Below, piece after piece: positions 8,993-17,114 of a stretch of DNA of 64,000 nt. Both the position numbers and the translations under genes were made by a program. The stretch covers positions 1-64,000 of the forward strand of contig NZ_JANQKD010000011.1 of the NCBI RefSeq assembly GCF_028281305.1. Direction: 5' to 3'. This DNA comes from Pelagibius sp. (lineage in GTDB: Bacteria; Pseudomonadota; Alphaproteobacteria; Kiloniellales; Kiloniellaceae). Below the pieces are notes generated by a model. The model was given only the letters and a program-made list of their open reading frames with translations, had not been told where the DNA came from and searched no databases. The stretch's first letter is position 1. Each line of letters starts with the position of its first letter.

Positions 8993-9454
8993 CTAAAGCT
9001 GCTGGTCGATCTGCACCGAAACCGGCGGCTGGCTGGTCGTGCGGCTGGCGCCGCCCTTGTTGGAATAGCCGCTCGCTTCGCTCTGGTAGCTTTGCACGGC
9101 GTTGACGATGGCCGTGGCGATGCGCTGGTTGGCGGCCCGCGCGGCATTGATGGCGGTTTCGTTCTCCGACATCACGGCGTGCATGCGCTCCATGACGTCG
9201 GTCAGCTCTTCGCGCAGGCGCGGGTCGATCAGCTCGGCAAAGGCGGGGTTGCTGCGCAGCGACTCGGTCTGTTTTTCATAGCTCTGGACCAGCGCAAGCT
9301 TGTGGTCCTGAAGTTCGCCGAAGTCACGGACCCGCATAGCCCGCAACAGCTCGACCTCGCGACTCATCACGGCCGTCAGGTCTTCGACCAGTTGGATGAC
9401 CTGGCGCAGTTCCGCCGGCGATGGCGGCTGTGCGTCGGACTGCTGCTCGATCAT
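8993..9454 (-). CDS. flgN: FlgN-like flagellar export chaperone
   Basis: This 153-residue, almost entirely helical cytosolic protein has a long amphipathic N-terminal helix (VIQLVEDLTAVMSREVELLR) and a second helical hairpin, the layout of FlgN chaperones that hold FlgK and FlgL before export. The Ser/Thr/Gln-rich tail looks unstructured. It starts inside the flgJ stop codon (ATGA, 4-nt overlap) and lies just before flgK. Sequence similarity to textbook FlgN is weak; context carries much of the call. Confidence 0.72.
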   Translation of the reverse strand: MIEQQSDAQPPSPAELRQVIQLVEDLTAVMSREVELLRAMRVRDFGELQDHKLALVQSYEKQTESLRSNPAFAELIDPRLREELTDVMERMHAVMSENETAINAARAANQRIATAIVNAVQSYQSEASGYSNKGGASRTTSQPPVSVQIDQQL

Positions 9455-9792
9455 GACTGCATCTCCTGCATCTTGAGGATTTCGCGCTGCACCGTTTCAG
9501 CGATGCCAACGCCACCGGCCTTGGCCACGGCCTTGCCGTACTCCTGAACCATCATCGATCGGTAGATCTCCTCGCCGGAGCCACCGCCGAAAAGGCCGTC
9601 GGTCTTCAGATCCTTGAACACCGGCGCCAGCATTTCCGAGATGAAGAGGGCCTCGAATTCCTCGCCGGCCTTCTTCGCCGCGCGCTGGGCCGCCTCCATG
9701 GTTTTCCCGGGCATCGTCTGGGCAGACGCGCCGCCTTGGGGCCTCGTGGCCTCCAAGCCGGCGGTGAAGGGACTTACGGGAGCCGGCAGCAT
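9451..9792 (-). CDS. flgJ: Rod-binding protein, FlgJ N-terminal type
   Basis: This 113-residue single-domain protein matches the rod-binding half of FlgJ: AAKKAGEEFEALFISEML, FGGGSGEEIYRSMMVQEYGK and a final amphipathic helix. The muramidase half found in gammaproteobacterial FlgJ is absent, as is usual in alphaproteobacteria. It acts as rod scaffold or cap in the periplasm. It starts 2 nt after the flgI stop and overlaps flgN by 4 nt, so it is translationally coupled. Confidence 0.85.
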   Translation of the reverse strand: MLPAPVSPFTAGLEATRPQGGASAQTMPGKTMEAAQRAAKKAGEEFEALFISEMLAPVFKDLKTDGLFGGGSGEEIYRSMMVQEYGKAVAKAGGVGIAETVQREILKMQEMQS

Positions 9793-9794
9793 GG

Positions 9795-10904
9795 TCAGAG
9801 CACCTCGATTTCGGCTTGCAGGGCGCCGGCGGCCTTGATCGCCTGGAGGATAGAAATCATGTCCCGCGGTCCAATGCCGAGGGCGTTCAGCCCGTTGACC
9901 AGCTCCTGCAGGCTGACACCGGCGGGCACGACCGCGAGGCGGTTGTCGGCGTCCTCGTCGATCTCAATCTCTGTGCGGTCCACGACTTCGGTGTTGCCGG
10001 TATTGGAAAAGGCGTTGGGCTGGCTGACCTGCGGCGTCTCGGTGATACGGATGGTCAGGTTGCCCTGGGCGATCGCCACGGTGCTGATACGCACGTTCTC
10101 GCCCATGACGATGATCCCGGAAGCCTCGTCGATGATCACCCGTGCCGGCTGATCCACCCGGATCGGCAGTTGCTCGATATCGGTCATCATGGCGACGGTG
10201 TCGCCGTTGTAGCGTGAGGGTATCGACACCCGCACCGTCATCGGATCGAGGGAGCGGGCAGCGGTCTCACCGGCGAAGCTGTTGATCGCCTCGGCGATGC
10301 GGCGCGCGGTCGTGAGATCGGGATTGCGCAGAGCAAGCTTGATGGAGCGCATCTGCTCCATCTCGAAGCCCAGTTCGCGCTCGACGATGGCTCCGTTAGC
10401 GATGCGTCCCGCCGTGGGGACGCCGCGTACGATGGTCTCGCCGTTGCCCGCGGCGCTGAAGCCGGCCACCGCGATGCCGCCCTGGGCGACGGCGTAGACT
10501 TCGCCGTCTGCGGCCAGCAGCGGCGTGACGAGGAGGGTGCCGCCCAGGAGGCTCTCGGAATCACCGATGGCGGAAACATGAATGTCGATGCGTGTGCCCT
10601 GACGGGCAAAAGGCGGCAGATTCGCCGTCACCATCACCGCCGCGACGTTATCGGTATCGAGATCGTCGTCCCGGGCGTTTACACCCATGCGTTGCAGCAT
10701 GCCGATCAGGCTCTCACGGGTGAAGACGGCGCTGTCCAGGTTGTCGCCGGTGCCGTTGAGGCCGACCACCAAGCCGTAGCCCACAAGCTGGTTGTCGCGG
10801 ATTCCTTCGAAGTCCACCAGATCCTTGATCCGCGACTGTGCCTGGGCCCCGGTAACGCCCGCAACCAGCAGAACGCAGACCGCCAGGCCGAGGCACCGCA
10901 GCAT
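9795..10904 (-). CDS. flgI: Flagellar P-ring protein FlgI
   Basis: The product has 369 residues from ATG 10904. The signal peptide MLRCLGLAVCVLLVAGVTG is followed by AQAQSRIKDLVDFEGIRDNQLVGYGLV, the FlgI signature. Further conserved blocks include NLPPFARQGTRIDIHVS and RVIIDEASGIIVMG. FlgI forms the P ring around the rod in the peptidoglycan layer. An in-frame ATG at 11009 would add 35 residues and bury the signal peptide. I prefer 10904 because length and signal then fit the family, although the sigma-54 element at 11035-11049 would allow either start. Confidence 0.92.
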   Translation of the reverse strand: MLRCLGLAVCVLLVAGVTGAQAQSRIKDLVDFEGIRDNQLVGYGLVVGLNGTGDNLDSAVFTRESLIGMLQRMGVNARDDDLDTDNVAAVMVTANLPPFARQGTRIDIHVSAIGDSESLLGGTLLVTPLLAADGEVYAVAQGGIAVAGFSAAGNGETIVRGVPTAGRIANGAIVERELGFEMEQMRSIKLALRNPDLTTARRIAEAINSFAGETAARSLDPMTVRVSIPSRYNGDTVAMMTDIEQLPIRVDQPARVIIDEASGIIVMGENVRISTVAIAQGNLTIRITETPQVSQPNAFSNTGNTEVVDRTEIEIDEDADNRLAVVPAGVSLQELVNGLNALGIGPRDMISILQAIKAAGALQAEIEVL

Positions 10905-11034
10905 CCGTGCGGCAGCGCTGGCCGGCTGGGTCTTCGGCGACCGGGTCCCGTACAGGAGCGGGGACAGGAGCAGGGACAGGACTGGCTTCATCAGGTCGAT
11001 CCGCGTCATGGGTTCTTTGTTCGGTCTAGGGAAT

Positions 11035-11049
11035 GCGAATGCCGTGCCA
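11035..11049 (-). promoter_or_regulatory. Sigma-54-type promoter for flgI (near consensus)
   Basis: Read on the minus strand it is TGGCACG, four bases, TCGC. The -24 GG and -12 GC are correctly spaced, and there is one mismatch (TCGC for TTGC). Transcription would start near 11023 and run into flgI-flgJ-flgN-flgK-flgL. Divergent fliX carries a CtrA-type box, the Caulobacter-like arrangement. Confidence 0.55.
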
Positions 11050-11185
11050 ACTGCCGGCCCCCTGGGATGCCGCCGGAAAATGGCGGAATTCCTGGGTTCT
11101 GCACCGCCGGCAGCGCGATGAGGCTGGCCGCCCGGCAAAAAGTGGACACCCTGGCCTGGGAAAATATTGCCGGTTTTTCAGTGGG

Positions 11186-11202
11186 TTAACCCGTTGTTAA
11201 CC
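11186..11202 (+). promoter_or_regulatory. CtrA-binding box, exact TTAA-N7-TTAACC, upstream of fliX
   Basis: TTAA at 11186-11189 and TTAACC at 11197-11202 are separated by exactly seven bases. This is the full consensus for CtrA, the alphaproteobacterial cell-cycle regulator. It lies 47 bp before the fliX ATG, in the fliX/flgI divergent region. Confidence 0.65.
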
Positions 11203-11248
11203 GCACCGGCGCAGTGTCGCAGCAGGATCAGCCAGTGTTGGACAGGCC

Positions 11249-11662
11249 ATGAAGATTGACCGCCTCTCGGGGCCCCGCAGCGCGGCAAAGCGCAAAAGCA
11301 CCGGCACCACTTCCGCCAGCGAGGGCGGCTTTGCCCGGGCCCTTGAGGGCTCCGCGCAGGAGGCCAGTGGGACCAGCGGCGGCGGGCCCGTTCAGGCGGT
11401 CAACGCGCTTCTCGCGATTCAGGAGGTATCGGACGCCACAGCAGGGCCCAGCCGCGGCCGGCGCCGGGCGGAAGATATTCTCGACCAGCTGGAAGACCTG
11501 CGCCTCGCGCTGATGTTCGGCGAGGTTCCGATAGCCCAACTGGAGCAGCTTGGCACCCTGCTGGCGCAGCGGGAAGGGGCGATCGAGGACCCAAAACTGG
11601 CTGAAATCGTTAACGAAATCGAGATCCGCGCGGCGGTCGAACTGGCCAAGCGCGGGCGCTGA
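11249..11662 (+). CDS. fliX: Flagellar assembly regulator FliX
   Basis: This 137-residue cytosolic protein starts MKIDRLSG, has a Ser/Gly-rich linker and then the conserved helical FliX core (about 60-135): RRRAEDILDQLEDLRLALMFG and AQLEQLGTLLAQREG. In Caulobacter, FliX couples early basal-body assembly to activity of the sigma-54 activator FlbD and hence to ring and hook genes. It is divergent from flgI, as in Caulobacter. A CtrA consensus box precedes it. Confidence 0.88.
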   Translation: MKIDRLSGPRSAAKRKSTGTTSASEGGFARALEGSAQEASGTSGGGPVQAVNALLAIQEVSDATAGPSRGRRRAEDILDQLEDLRLALMFGEVPIAQLEQLGTLLAQREGAIEDPKLAEIVNEIEIRAAVELAKRGR

Positions 11663-11750
11663 CCGCTTGGCGGGAAACCGCAAGAAAGCAGTGGTCGACG
11701 GCCCCCTGCCGGGACGTCCCGCCACAAGAAGATTTGATGCCTTCAAAGGC

Positions 11751-11778
11751 TTGCCGGGCAAGGCAAATTCCATATACT
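11751..11778 (+). promoter_or_regulatory. Probable housekeeping promoter for dksA
   Basis: TTGCCG (11751-11756) and TATACT (11773-11778) are separated by 16 bp, 37 bp before the dksA start. It is a fair match to the vegetative consensus and sits in the only intergenic space before the gene. Confidence 0.45.
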
Positions 11779-11814
11779 CCCGGCGCGATTTGGTACTCAT
11801 TAACGGGACCAGGG

Positions 11815-12231
11815 ATGACTGTAAAGCTGCCGAAGAATTATCGTCCCAGCGAGGGCGAGACGTTCATGAACCCGAAAATGCGTGAGTATTTCCGTCAGAA
11901 ACTGCTGGCCTGGAAGGATGAACTGCAGCGCGAATCCGGCGAGACGTTGCAGCACCTGCAGGAAGTCTCTTTACACGAACCCGATATTGCCGACCGCGCC
12001 TCTCTGGAAACCGATCGTTCGCTGGAACTGCGGACACGCGACCGGGAGCGCAAACTGATCTCCAAGATCGATGCTGCACTGCGCCGCATCGAGGAAGACT
12101 CCTATGGCTATTGCGAGGAGACCGGCGAGCCGATCTCGCTGCGGCGCCTGGAAGCCCGTCCGATCGCGACCTTGTCCATCGAGTCTCAGGAGCGCCACGA
12201 ACGCATGGAGCGGACCCATCGAGACGACTGA
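11815..12231 (+). CDS. dksA: RNA polymerase-binding transcription factor DksA
   Basis: The product has 138 residues: a coiled-coil region (about 20-90) and the C-terminal globular part with YGYCEETGEPI and ARPIATLSIESQERHE. DksA enters the RNA polymerase secondary channel and works with ppGpp at rRNA and other promoters. Only one of the four zinc-finger cysteines (in YGYC) remains; the others are Thr, Ala or Ser. This is a variant seen in alphaproteobacterial DksA. ATG 11815 gives the usual MTVKLPKNYRPSEGE start. It is a housekeeping gene lying inside the flagellar cluster, with its own promoter and terminator. Confidence 0.93.
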   Translation: MTVKLPKNYRPSEGETFMNPKMREYFRQKLLAWKDELQRESGETLQHLQEVSLHEPDIADRASLETDRSLELRTRDRERKLISKIDAALRRIEEDSYGYCEETGEPISLRRLEARPIATLSIESQERHERMERTHRDD

Positions 12232-12256
12232 GGTCGCTGGCCGCTGAGGCGAAGTC

Positions 12257-12290
12257 AAAAGGGCCGCGTCGCTGACGCGGCCCTTTTTCT
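12257..12290 (+). terminator. Rho-independent terminator after dksA
   Basis: A 10-bp stem, GGGCCGCGTC with GACGCGGCCC, has a 3-nt loop and a T-run (12284-12288). It follows dksA by about 25 nt and also lies beyond the stop of the convergent gene at 12307. Confidence 0.88.
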
Positions 12291-12306
12291 TTCAGCACCG
12301 CCGGTG

Positions 12307-13491
12307 TCACTCCGGCGTTGCGGCACCGGAAACCGGTGGTTTGCAGCCGTCGCCGAAGTTCGAGTGGCCATGGCCCGTCGAGGGCGTTGGACCCGCGGGT
12401 CTGGGGGCCACCGCCAGGACGAAGGGGTGGGAAACGGCCTCCTGTTTCGGGCAGCTGTTGTCGCGCACCCCAACCCGTCCGGTAACATGCCAACTGCCGC
12501 TGAGGGCATTGTAGCGGGCACCTGAGAAGTGGACCGTGCCCGTTGCTGTCGTTCGACGCCCGAAGTAGACCGCCACCAACACCTCTTTCGTGAAGTCGAC
12601 CTGGGCCAGCGTCGAACGCAACTGGTTCTCGGTGAGCGCACGAGACAGCCAGGAAGCGCGGGCCTGGTCTTCTTTCGCAAATGTACGGCTTCCTGATCTT
12701 GCGGGACCATTGAGGCCAGTGAAGACTTGTTTCACGCCATCCTCCAACTCGGGAGGAAGACCGGCGAGAACCGACTGCTTGCCGGACAGCGCACGCTGAT
12801 GGCTGCCTACCTCTCGTGCGATCCTGCTCATCTCCCGATAGAGGACGGTGAAGCGCGCAAAGTCCTCTGACTTCGCCGGAATGCCGCCGGGGTGACGCGA
12901 CTGGATTTCCTTGGCTTCCCGCTCGAGGGTGGCGTAGCGCGGATTGACGGCCAGTGCGGCGTAGTCCTTGAGCTGCGCAAGCCTGTGCTCTGTGGTCTCC
13001 CGCGCGACCTCGGCATAGAGAGCATGGCGTTCGCTGGACCTGTACTCCCAACCGGGGTTGTAGCCCGGGTGAAACTCAGGGTTCCAGCTCTCCAGCTGCT
13101 GGAAGACCTGCGCTACAGCAGCCTGATCGCTGTACAACCGCCGGGGACCGGCCCCGCCCAGTCTTTGATAGATGACGCGATAGAGCTCAGCCACCGCAAG
13201 CTGGTCCTTATCGCCGAGTGGCTGCAGGAGCCGCATGTCTGTCTGACTGCGGATCTGGCCGGCGATCTGCAGAAACAGGGCATCGAACTCTCTGCCCTGC
13301 TCGGCACAGTCTGCTGCGGAGCTGAAAAGCTGAGGCCCGTTCAGTCTCTCCGATTCTTTGACCGCGGCGTTGCAGGGGATCAAAGCGTCATCCCAAAGGC
13401 CGCCCTGCCGCACGTCAGCTTGTGCGCAGAAGCCGGCAAGCCCGATCAACACTGCAAGAACCAGGGCGGCGGGGTTCCGGCGAGCGGCCAT
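12307..13491 (-). CDS. Secreted hypothetical protein with C-terminal PrcB-like domain
   Basis: The product has 394 residues from ATG 13491, where a signal peptide starts (LVLAVLIGLAGFCAQA). The mature protein has a long helical, charged middle (about 60-270) with no recognised catalytic motif. The last ~100 residues (VLVAVYFGRRTTATGTVHF and a strand ending HPFVLAVAPRP) resemble the small beta PrcB C-terminal domain found in periplasmic protease-associated proteins. Function is unknown. It lies between dksA and flgH, and a terminator behind flgH separates it from that operon. An in-frame start at 13536 is possible but would mask the signal peptide. Confidence 0.6.
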   Translation of the reverse strand: MAARRNPAALVLAVLIGLAGFCAQADVRQGGLWDDALIPCNAAVKESERLNGPQLFSSAADCAEQGREFDALFLQIAGQIRSQTDMRLLQPLGDKDQLAVAELYRVIYQRLGGAGPRRLYSDQAAVAQVFQQLESWNPEFHPGYNPGWEYRSSERHALYAEVARETTEHRLAQLKDYAALAVNPRYATLEREAKEIQSRHPGGIPAKSEDFARFTVLYREMSRIAREVGSHQRALSGKQSVLAGLPPELEDGVKQVFTGLNGPARSGSRTFAKEDQARASWLSRALTENQLRSTLAQVDFTKEVLVAVYFGRRTTATGTVHFSGARYNALSGSWHVTGRVGVRDNSCPKQEAVSHPFVLAVAPRPAGPTPSTGHGHSNFGDGCKPPVSGAATPE

Positions 13492-13551
13492 GAGGTTTCT
13501 CCCAAGGGTTGAGATCCTCGCAGTCTTGCTTGGCACAGCGGATAATGGAAC

Positions 13552-13588
13552 AGGAAAAGGGGGCCGCGCCAGGACGCGGCCCCCTTTG
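13552..13588 (-). terminator. Rho-independent terminator after flgH
   Basis: GGGGGCCGCG (13559-13568) pairs with CGCGGCCCCC (13575-13584). Read on the minus strand it ends in TTTT. It sits about 40 nt beyond the flgH stop and closes the flgF-flgG-flgA-flgH operon. Confidence 0.8.
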
Positions 13589-13625
13589 TTGCGATCTGCG
13601 CAGTCGGTGCGAGGACAGGCAGCTA

Positions 13626-14408
13626 TCAGAACGGCCAGATGATGTCGAAGACCTGCTGGCCGTAGCGCGGCTGCTGGACGTCCGAGATCTGACCACGGCC
13701 GCCGTAGGCGATGCGCGCCTCGGCGATCTGATCGTAGCCGATGGTGTTCTGCGAGGTGATGTCCTCCGGCCGGATGATGCCCGCCACCTGCAGTTCGCGC
13801 TTTTCGAAGTTGACCCGGACCTCCTGGCGGCCGGCCAGAACCAGGTTGCCGTTGGGCAGCACCTGGGTGATCAATGCGGCGACACGCAGGTTGATCGACT
13901 CGGTGCGGTTGACCCCGCCGCTGCCTTCGGAGGAGGAGGTGCTGTCGAGGTCGACCAGATCGGTCGGATCGACGGCTTCCGGCAGGATGTCGGCGAGGCT
14001 GGCCTCATAGCCCAGGAAGGCGCTGGCAGAGGAGTCCTCGGCGTTGGTGCGGCTTCGGGTCGTCGTGTTGTTGATCGCCGCGTTGTCCTGGATCTCGATG
14101 ATCACGGTCAGGATGTCGCCCACGGTCCCCGCCCGCTGGTCCTTTAGAAAGGCGCGTGACCCCGGGCGCCAGAGCGAGTTGGGCTGGCGTTCCACCTCAA
14201 TCGGTGCCGGCATCGGCAGGGAGACCGCATCAGGTCCGGCCAACGGCGCCGGGCTTTCGATGGCCGAGAGCTGCGGTTCTTCGCCGACTTCGGACAGCCG
14301 GGTCAGCATGTTGCAGGCGCTGAGCGACAGGCCGGCCAGGCCGAGCAGCAAGGCGCGGCCCAACAGCGCGGCAAGGCCCCGTCGGCGGGTGTTGGGGTTG
14401 GAGATCAT
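13626..14408 (-). CDS. flgH: Flagellar L-ring lipoprotein FlgH
   Basis: The product has 260 residues from ATG 14408. The signal peptide ends in a clear lipobox (LSLSAC, Cys near 32), so the protein is lipidated and sits in the outer membrane. Conserved FlgH blocks follow: SLWRPGSRAFLKDQRAGTVG, then ILTVIIEIQDNAAINNTT and LVLAGRQEVRVNFEKREL. Normal length. It starts 14 nt after the flgA stop and is the last gene of the flgF-flgG-flgA-flgH run. Confidence 0.95.
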   Translation of the reverse strand: MISNPNTRRRGLAALLGRALLLGLAGLSLSACNMLTRLSEVGEEPQLSAIESPAPLAGPDAVSLPMPAPIEVERQPNSLWRPGSRAFLKDQRAGTVGDILTVIIEIQDNAAINNTTTRSRTNAEDSSASAFLGYEASLADILPEAVDPTDLVDLDSTSSSEGSGGVNRTESINLRVAALITQVLPNGNLVLAGRQEVRVNFEKRELQVAGIIRPEDITSQNTIGYDQIAEARIAYGGRGQISDVQQPRYGQQVFDIIWPF

Positions 14409-14422
14409 GCTCTGCGCTCCCG

Positions 14423-15460
14423 TCAATTGCTCTGCGCGGTGGCCGCGGGGGTGACGACGACGTTCCCGGTGTCGATCACCACGGCGTTCACCACGCTGTT
14501 GGATTTGGTGTTCATGACCCTGACAACGTCGCCCTGGGCGCCGTTCTCCAGGGCGCGGCCCTGTACCGTGAGCTGCATGCGCTGGGTCTGAAGGCGGATC
14601 GTCACCAGGCTGTTCTTGGCAACGACCACGGGCGTCTGCAGGTCGGTGGTGCGGATCAGTTGTTGCGAGCGGATCGGCCGGCGCGGGCTCATGCCGAGCA
14701 GCGAGTCCTGGGAGCTGACCGTGCCGCGGGTCAGCCGATTCACAGGCATCGAGATCCACTCGATGTCGCTGGTCCGGATGACGTCACCCGGCCGAAGGTC
14801 GCGGCGCAGCACCGGGACGTCCGTCAGCATCACGGCCCGCCCGGTCACCGAAGCGCGGGCCACGGGCTCGCCATTGGCCGGCGCGATCACATGGGCAATG
14901 AAACGCCCGCTGGCGGAATCCAGCGACAGCCCGGTCACGGCGATGCTCGGGTCATCGGAACTGGGCAGTTGAAGCTCCAGGCTGGGGTTGTCCAGCGCCA
15001 GCTCCAACTGGCCGCTGAGACCGCGGTCGGCAAGGGCCACGCGCAGGGCCGTCTCGATCTGCTCGGTGCCGATGCGGTGGCTGGCGCGCCGCAGCGTGAT
15101 GCGGTCGTAGCGCGAGCGTGGCTGCCAGTTGAGATCGTGAGCCCGGGCCACGGCCAGCAGCCAGCGTGCACCGATGTCCACCGTCGCGCCCGGGCTGGGT
15201 GCCCGGGCGACCGGGGTTTCCGCCAGCGCAGGCTCGGCGATGCCCTCGAAGAGGTCGCCCAGGCGCACCACCCGGTCGTGGATCATGGCCTCGACCTTGA
15301 GGGTGACCAGGTCTGCGACCGCATCTTCTGCAGCCCCATGTTCTGAGATAGGGGCCCGATCGGCCGCCCGGCTTTCGGGTACGGCCAGGATGGCCAGGGC
15401 GGCGAAAGCCGCCCAGAGGGCCTTGATCCGGAACGATTTGAATGGATGCCTATGCATCAT
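14423..15460 (-). CDS. flgA: Flagellar P-ring assembly chaperone FlgA
   Basis: The product has 345 residues with a signal peptide (ALWAAFAALAILAVPESRA). The C-terminal half has the SAF-type FlgA fold: VPVLRRDLRPGDVIRTSDIEW, SLLGMSPRRPIRSQQLI and QGRALENGAQGDVVRVMN. FlgA works in the periplasm to help FlgI polymerise. The N-terminal half is longer than in enterobacterial FlgA (about 220 residues total), which is common in alphaproteobacteria. It lies between flgG and flgH. Confidence 0.92.
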   Translation of the reverse strand: MMHRHPFKSFRIKALWAAFAALAILAVPESRAADRAPISEHGAAEDAVADLVTLKVEAMIHDRVVRLGDLFEGIAEPALAETPVARAPSPGATVDIGARWLLAVARAHDLNWQPRSRYDRITLRRASHRIGTEQIETALRVALADRGLSGQLELALDNPSLELQLPSSDDPSIAVTGLSLDSASGRFIAHVIAPANGEPVARASVTGRAVMLTDVPVLRRDLRPGDVIRTSDIEWISMPVNRLTRGTVSSQDSLLGMSPRRPIRSQQLIRTTDLQTPVVVAKNSLVTIRLQTQRMQLTVQGRALENGAQGDVVRVMNTKSNSVVNAVVIDTGNVVVTPAATAQSN

Positions 15461-15471
15461 GCTCTCCCGCC

Positions 15472-16257
15472 CTAGCGGAGCTGCGTCACGCTGCGCATCA
15501 TCTCGTCGGACGACTCGATGACTTTCGAGTTCATCTCGTAGGCGCGCTGCGCGGTGATCAGATTGGTGATCTCGGCGACCACGTTGACGTTTGAGGTCTC
15601 AAGAGCCCCCTGGATGATCCTGCCGAAGCCGGCCGAGCCGGGGGTTGCCACCGTCGCCTGGCCCGAGGCCGCGGTTTCCAGCAGCAGGTTGTTGCCGATC
15701 GCATCCAGCCCGGCCTCATTGGCGAAGTTGGCGAGCTCGAGCTGTCCGACCCTCTGCGGCGCCGTCTGGCCGTCCAGGTCTACGTAGACCTCGCCGCTTT
15801 CGTTGATGGTGATCGACTGAGCGTCTTCGGGAACCGTAATGCCGGGCTGTACCACGTAGCCGTCGGCGGTCACGATGTCGCCGTCAGGGCTGAGCTGCAG
15901 GGAGCCGGCCCTGGTGTAGGCCGTCTCGCCGCTCGGCAGTTCCACCATCATCAGGCCGCGGCCGTTCACCGCCAGGTCCAGGGGGTTCTCGGTCTGCAGG
16001 ATGTTGCCCTGGCCCGAAAGGCGGTAGATCGCCGCCGACTTGACGCCGAGGCCCAGCTGGACACCGGTCGGAACGATGGTGCCGGCATCCGAGGAGGCCG
16101 CCCCGACGCGGCGCAGGTTCTGATACAGCAGATCCTGGAATTCCGCGCGCTGGCGCTTGAAGCCGGTGGTGTTCATGTTGGCGATGTTGTTGGAGATGAC
16201 CTCGACGTTCAGCTGCTGGGCCAGCATGCCGGTCGCGCCAATGTTCAGAGATCTCAT
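15472..16257 (-). CDS. flgG: Flagellar distal rod protein FlgG
   Basis: The product has 261 residues. The N-terminal MRSLNIGATGMLAQQLNVEV and SNNIANMNTTGFKR, and the C-terminal SNVNVVAEITNLITAQRAYE with EMMRSVTQLR, are the classic rod motifs. FlgG builds the distal rod through which the P and L rings assemble. Length is standard. It starts 14 nt after flgF and is followed by flgA. Confidence 0.96.
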   Translation of the reverse strand: MRSLNIGATGMLAQQLNVEVISNNIANMNTTGFKRQRAEFQDLLYQNLRRVGAASSDAGTIVPTGVQLGLGVKSAAIYRLSGQGNILQTENPLDLAVNGRGLMMVELPSGETAYTRAGSLQLSPDGDIVTADGYVVQPGITVPEDAQSITINESGEVYVDLDGQTAPQRVGQLELANFANEAGLDAIGNNLLLETAASGQATVATPGSAGFGRIIQGALETSNVNVVAEITNLITAQRAYEMNSKVIESSDEMMRSVTQLR

Positions 16258-16271
16258 GGCTTGTTCCTCTC

Positions 16272-17000
16272 CTATGCCCGTGCCGGGCTGCCAAGCGCCT
16301 GAATGGCGCGGCGCATGCGTTCGTGTTCGTCGTTGACCATGCGGCCGGTCGAGCTGTAGCTGCGCACGGTCTGGATCATCTTCGTCAGCTCGACGATGCC
16401 GGCCACGTTGGATCCCTCGATCATGCCTTGGACCACTTCCGAGCCCTCGGCTGCCAGGGCTTCCTGTCCGTCGGCGTCGTAGAGACCGTTGGCCAGCTTG
16501 ACCAGGCTCTGCTGGTCTTCAAAGCGGACGAGGCGGATCTTGCCGACCGGCCCCTGGTCGGAGGAGACGGTGCCGTCGCGGGTGATGCTCACATCGCTCG
16601 TGTTGGGCGGCAGGACGAGGGGATTGCCGCCCTCGCCGAGAACCTTGTCGCCGGCGGCGGTGACCAGTTCGCCCTGGGCATTCAGGTGAAAGCTGCCGTT
16701 GCGCGTGTAGCGCGGGCCGAGCGGCGTCTCGATCTCATAGTAGCCGTCACCGGAAATCGCCGTGTCCAGCGGGTTGTCGGTGGCGGTCAGGTTTCCTTCG
16801 GTGAGATTGCGGACCAGGGCGATATCCTGGACGAAGCTCATCTTCTCGCCGGAGCCCGTGGACTCCAGGTGCTCGACGAAAAGCATGCTTTCGCCCTTGT
16901 AGGCGTTGGTGTTGAGGTTCGCCATGTTGTTGGCGATCACACTCATTTCCCGCCTCAGGACCATTTGGCGCGACAGCGCGATGTAACCGGCGTTTTCCAT
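16272..17000 (-). CDS. flgF: Flagellar proximal rod protein FlgF
   Basis: The product has 242 residues from ATG 17000. It has MENAGYIALSRQMVLRREM, SVIANNMANLNTNAYKGES and a C-terminal rod domain (GSNVAGIVELTKMIQTVR). FlgF is the rod section next to FlgG. It is the first gene of the operon, preceded by an exact sigma-54-type promoter. Confidence 0.93.
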   Translation of the reverse strand: MENAGYIALSRQMVLRREMSVIANNMANLNTNAYKGESMLFVEHLESTGSGEKMSFVQDIALVRNLTEGNLTATDNPLDTAISGDGYYEIETPLGPRYTRNGSFHLNAQGELVTAAGDKVLGEGGNPLVLPPNTSDVSITRDGTVSSDQGPVGKIRLVRFEDQQSLVKLANGLYDADGQEALAAEGSEVVQGMIEGSNVAGIVELTKMIQTVRSYSSTGRMVNDEHERMRRAIQALGSPARA

Positions 17001-17074
17001 GTTCTTACCTGACACTCGTTGGGCAGTTGCGTTTGGGCAGTCGGTCGGCCGCAAGGGCCGTCGCCAGAACAGAA

Positions 17075-17089
17075 GCAAGCCCTGTGCCA
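17075..17089 (-). promoter_or_regulatory. Sigma-54 promoter, full consensus, for flgF operon
   Basis: Minus strand: TGGCACA, four bases, TTGC, an exact match to TGGCAC-N5-TTGC with correct -24/-12 spacing. The predicted start is near 17063, about 62 nt before the flgF ATG. A GGTTAA/TTAACC inverted repeat (17115-17131) lies just upstream and could be an activator site. Confidence 0.75.
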
Positions 17090-17114
17090 GTCTCATAATT
17101 AAGCAATTTCAATA

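Noticed and set aside
8947-9147. Upstream extension of flgK by 67 codons
   Set aside because: The extra residues are Arg/Pro/Ala/Ser-rich, overlap flgN coding sequence and do not resemble FlgK, which starts MSLSIALSS.
11157-11170. Plus-strand sigma-54-like sequence (TGGGAAAATATTGC) before fliX
   Set aside because: The distance between GG and GC is one base short and the -24 element lacks the CAC; the CtrA box explains fliX better.
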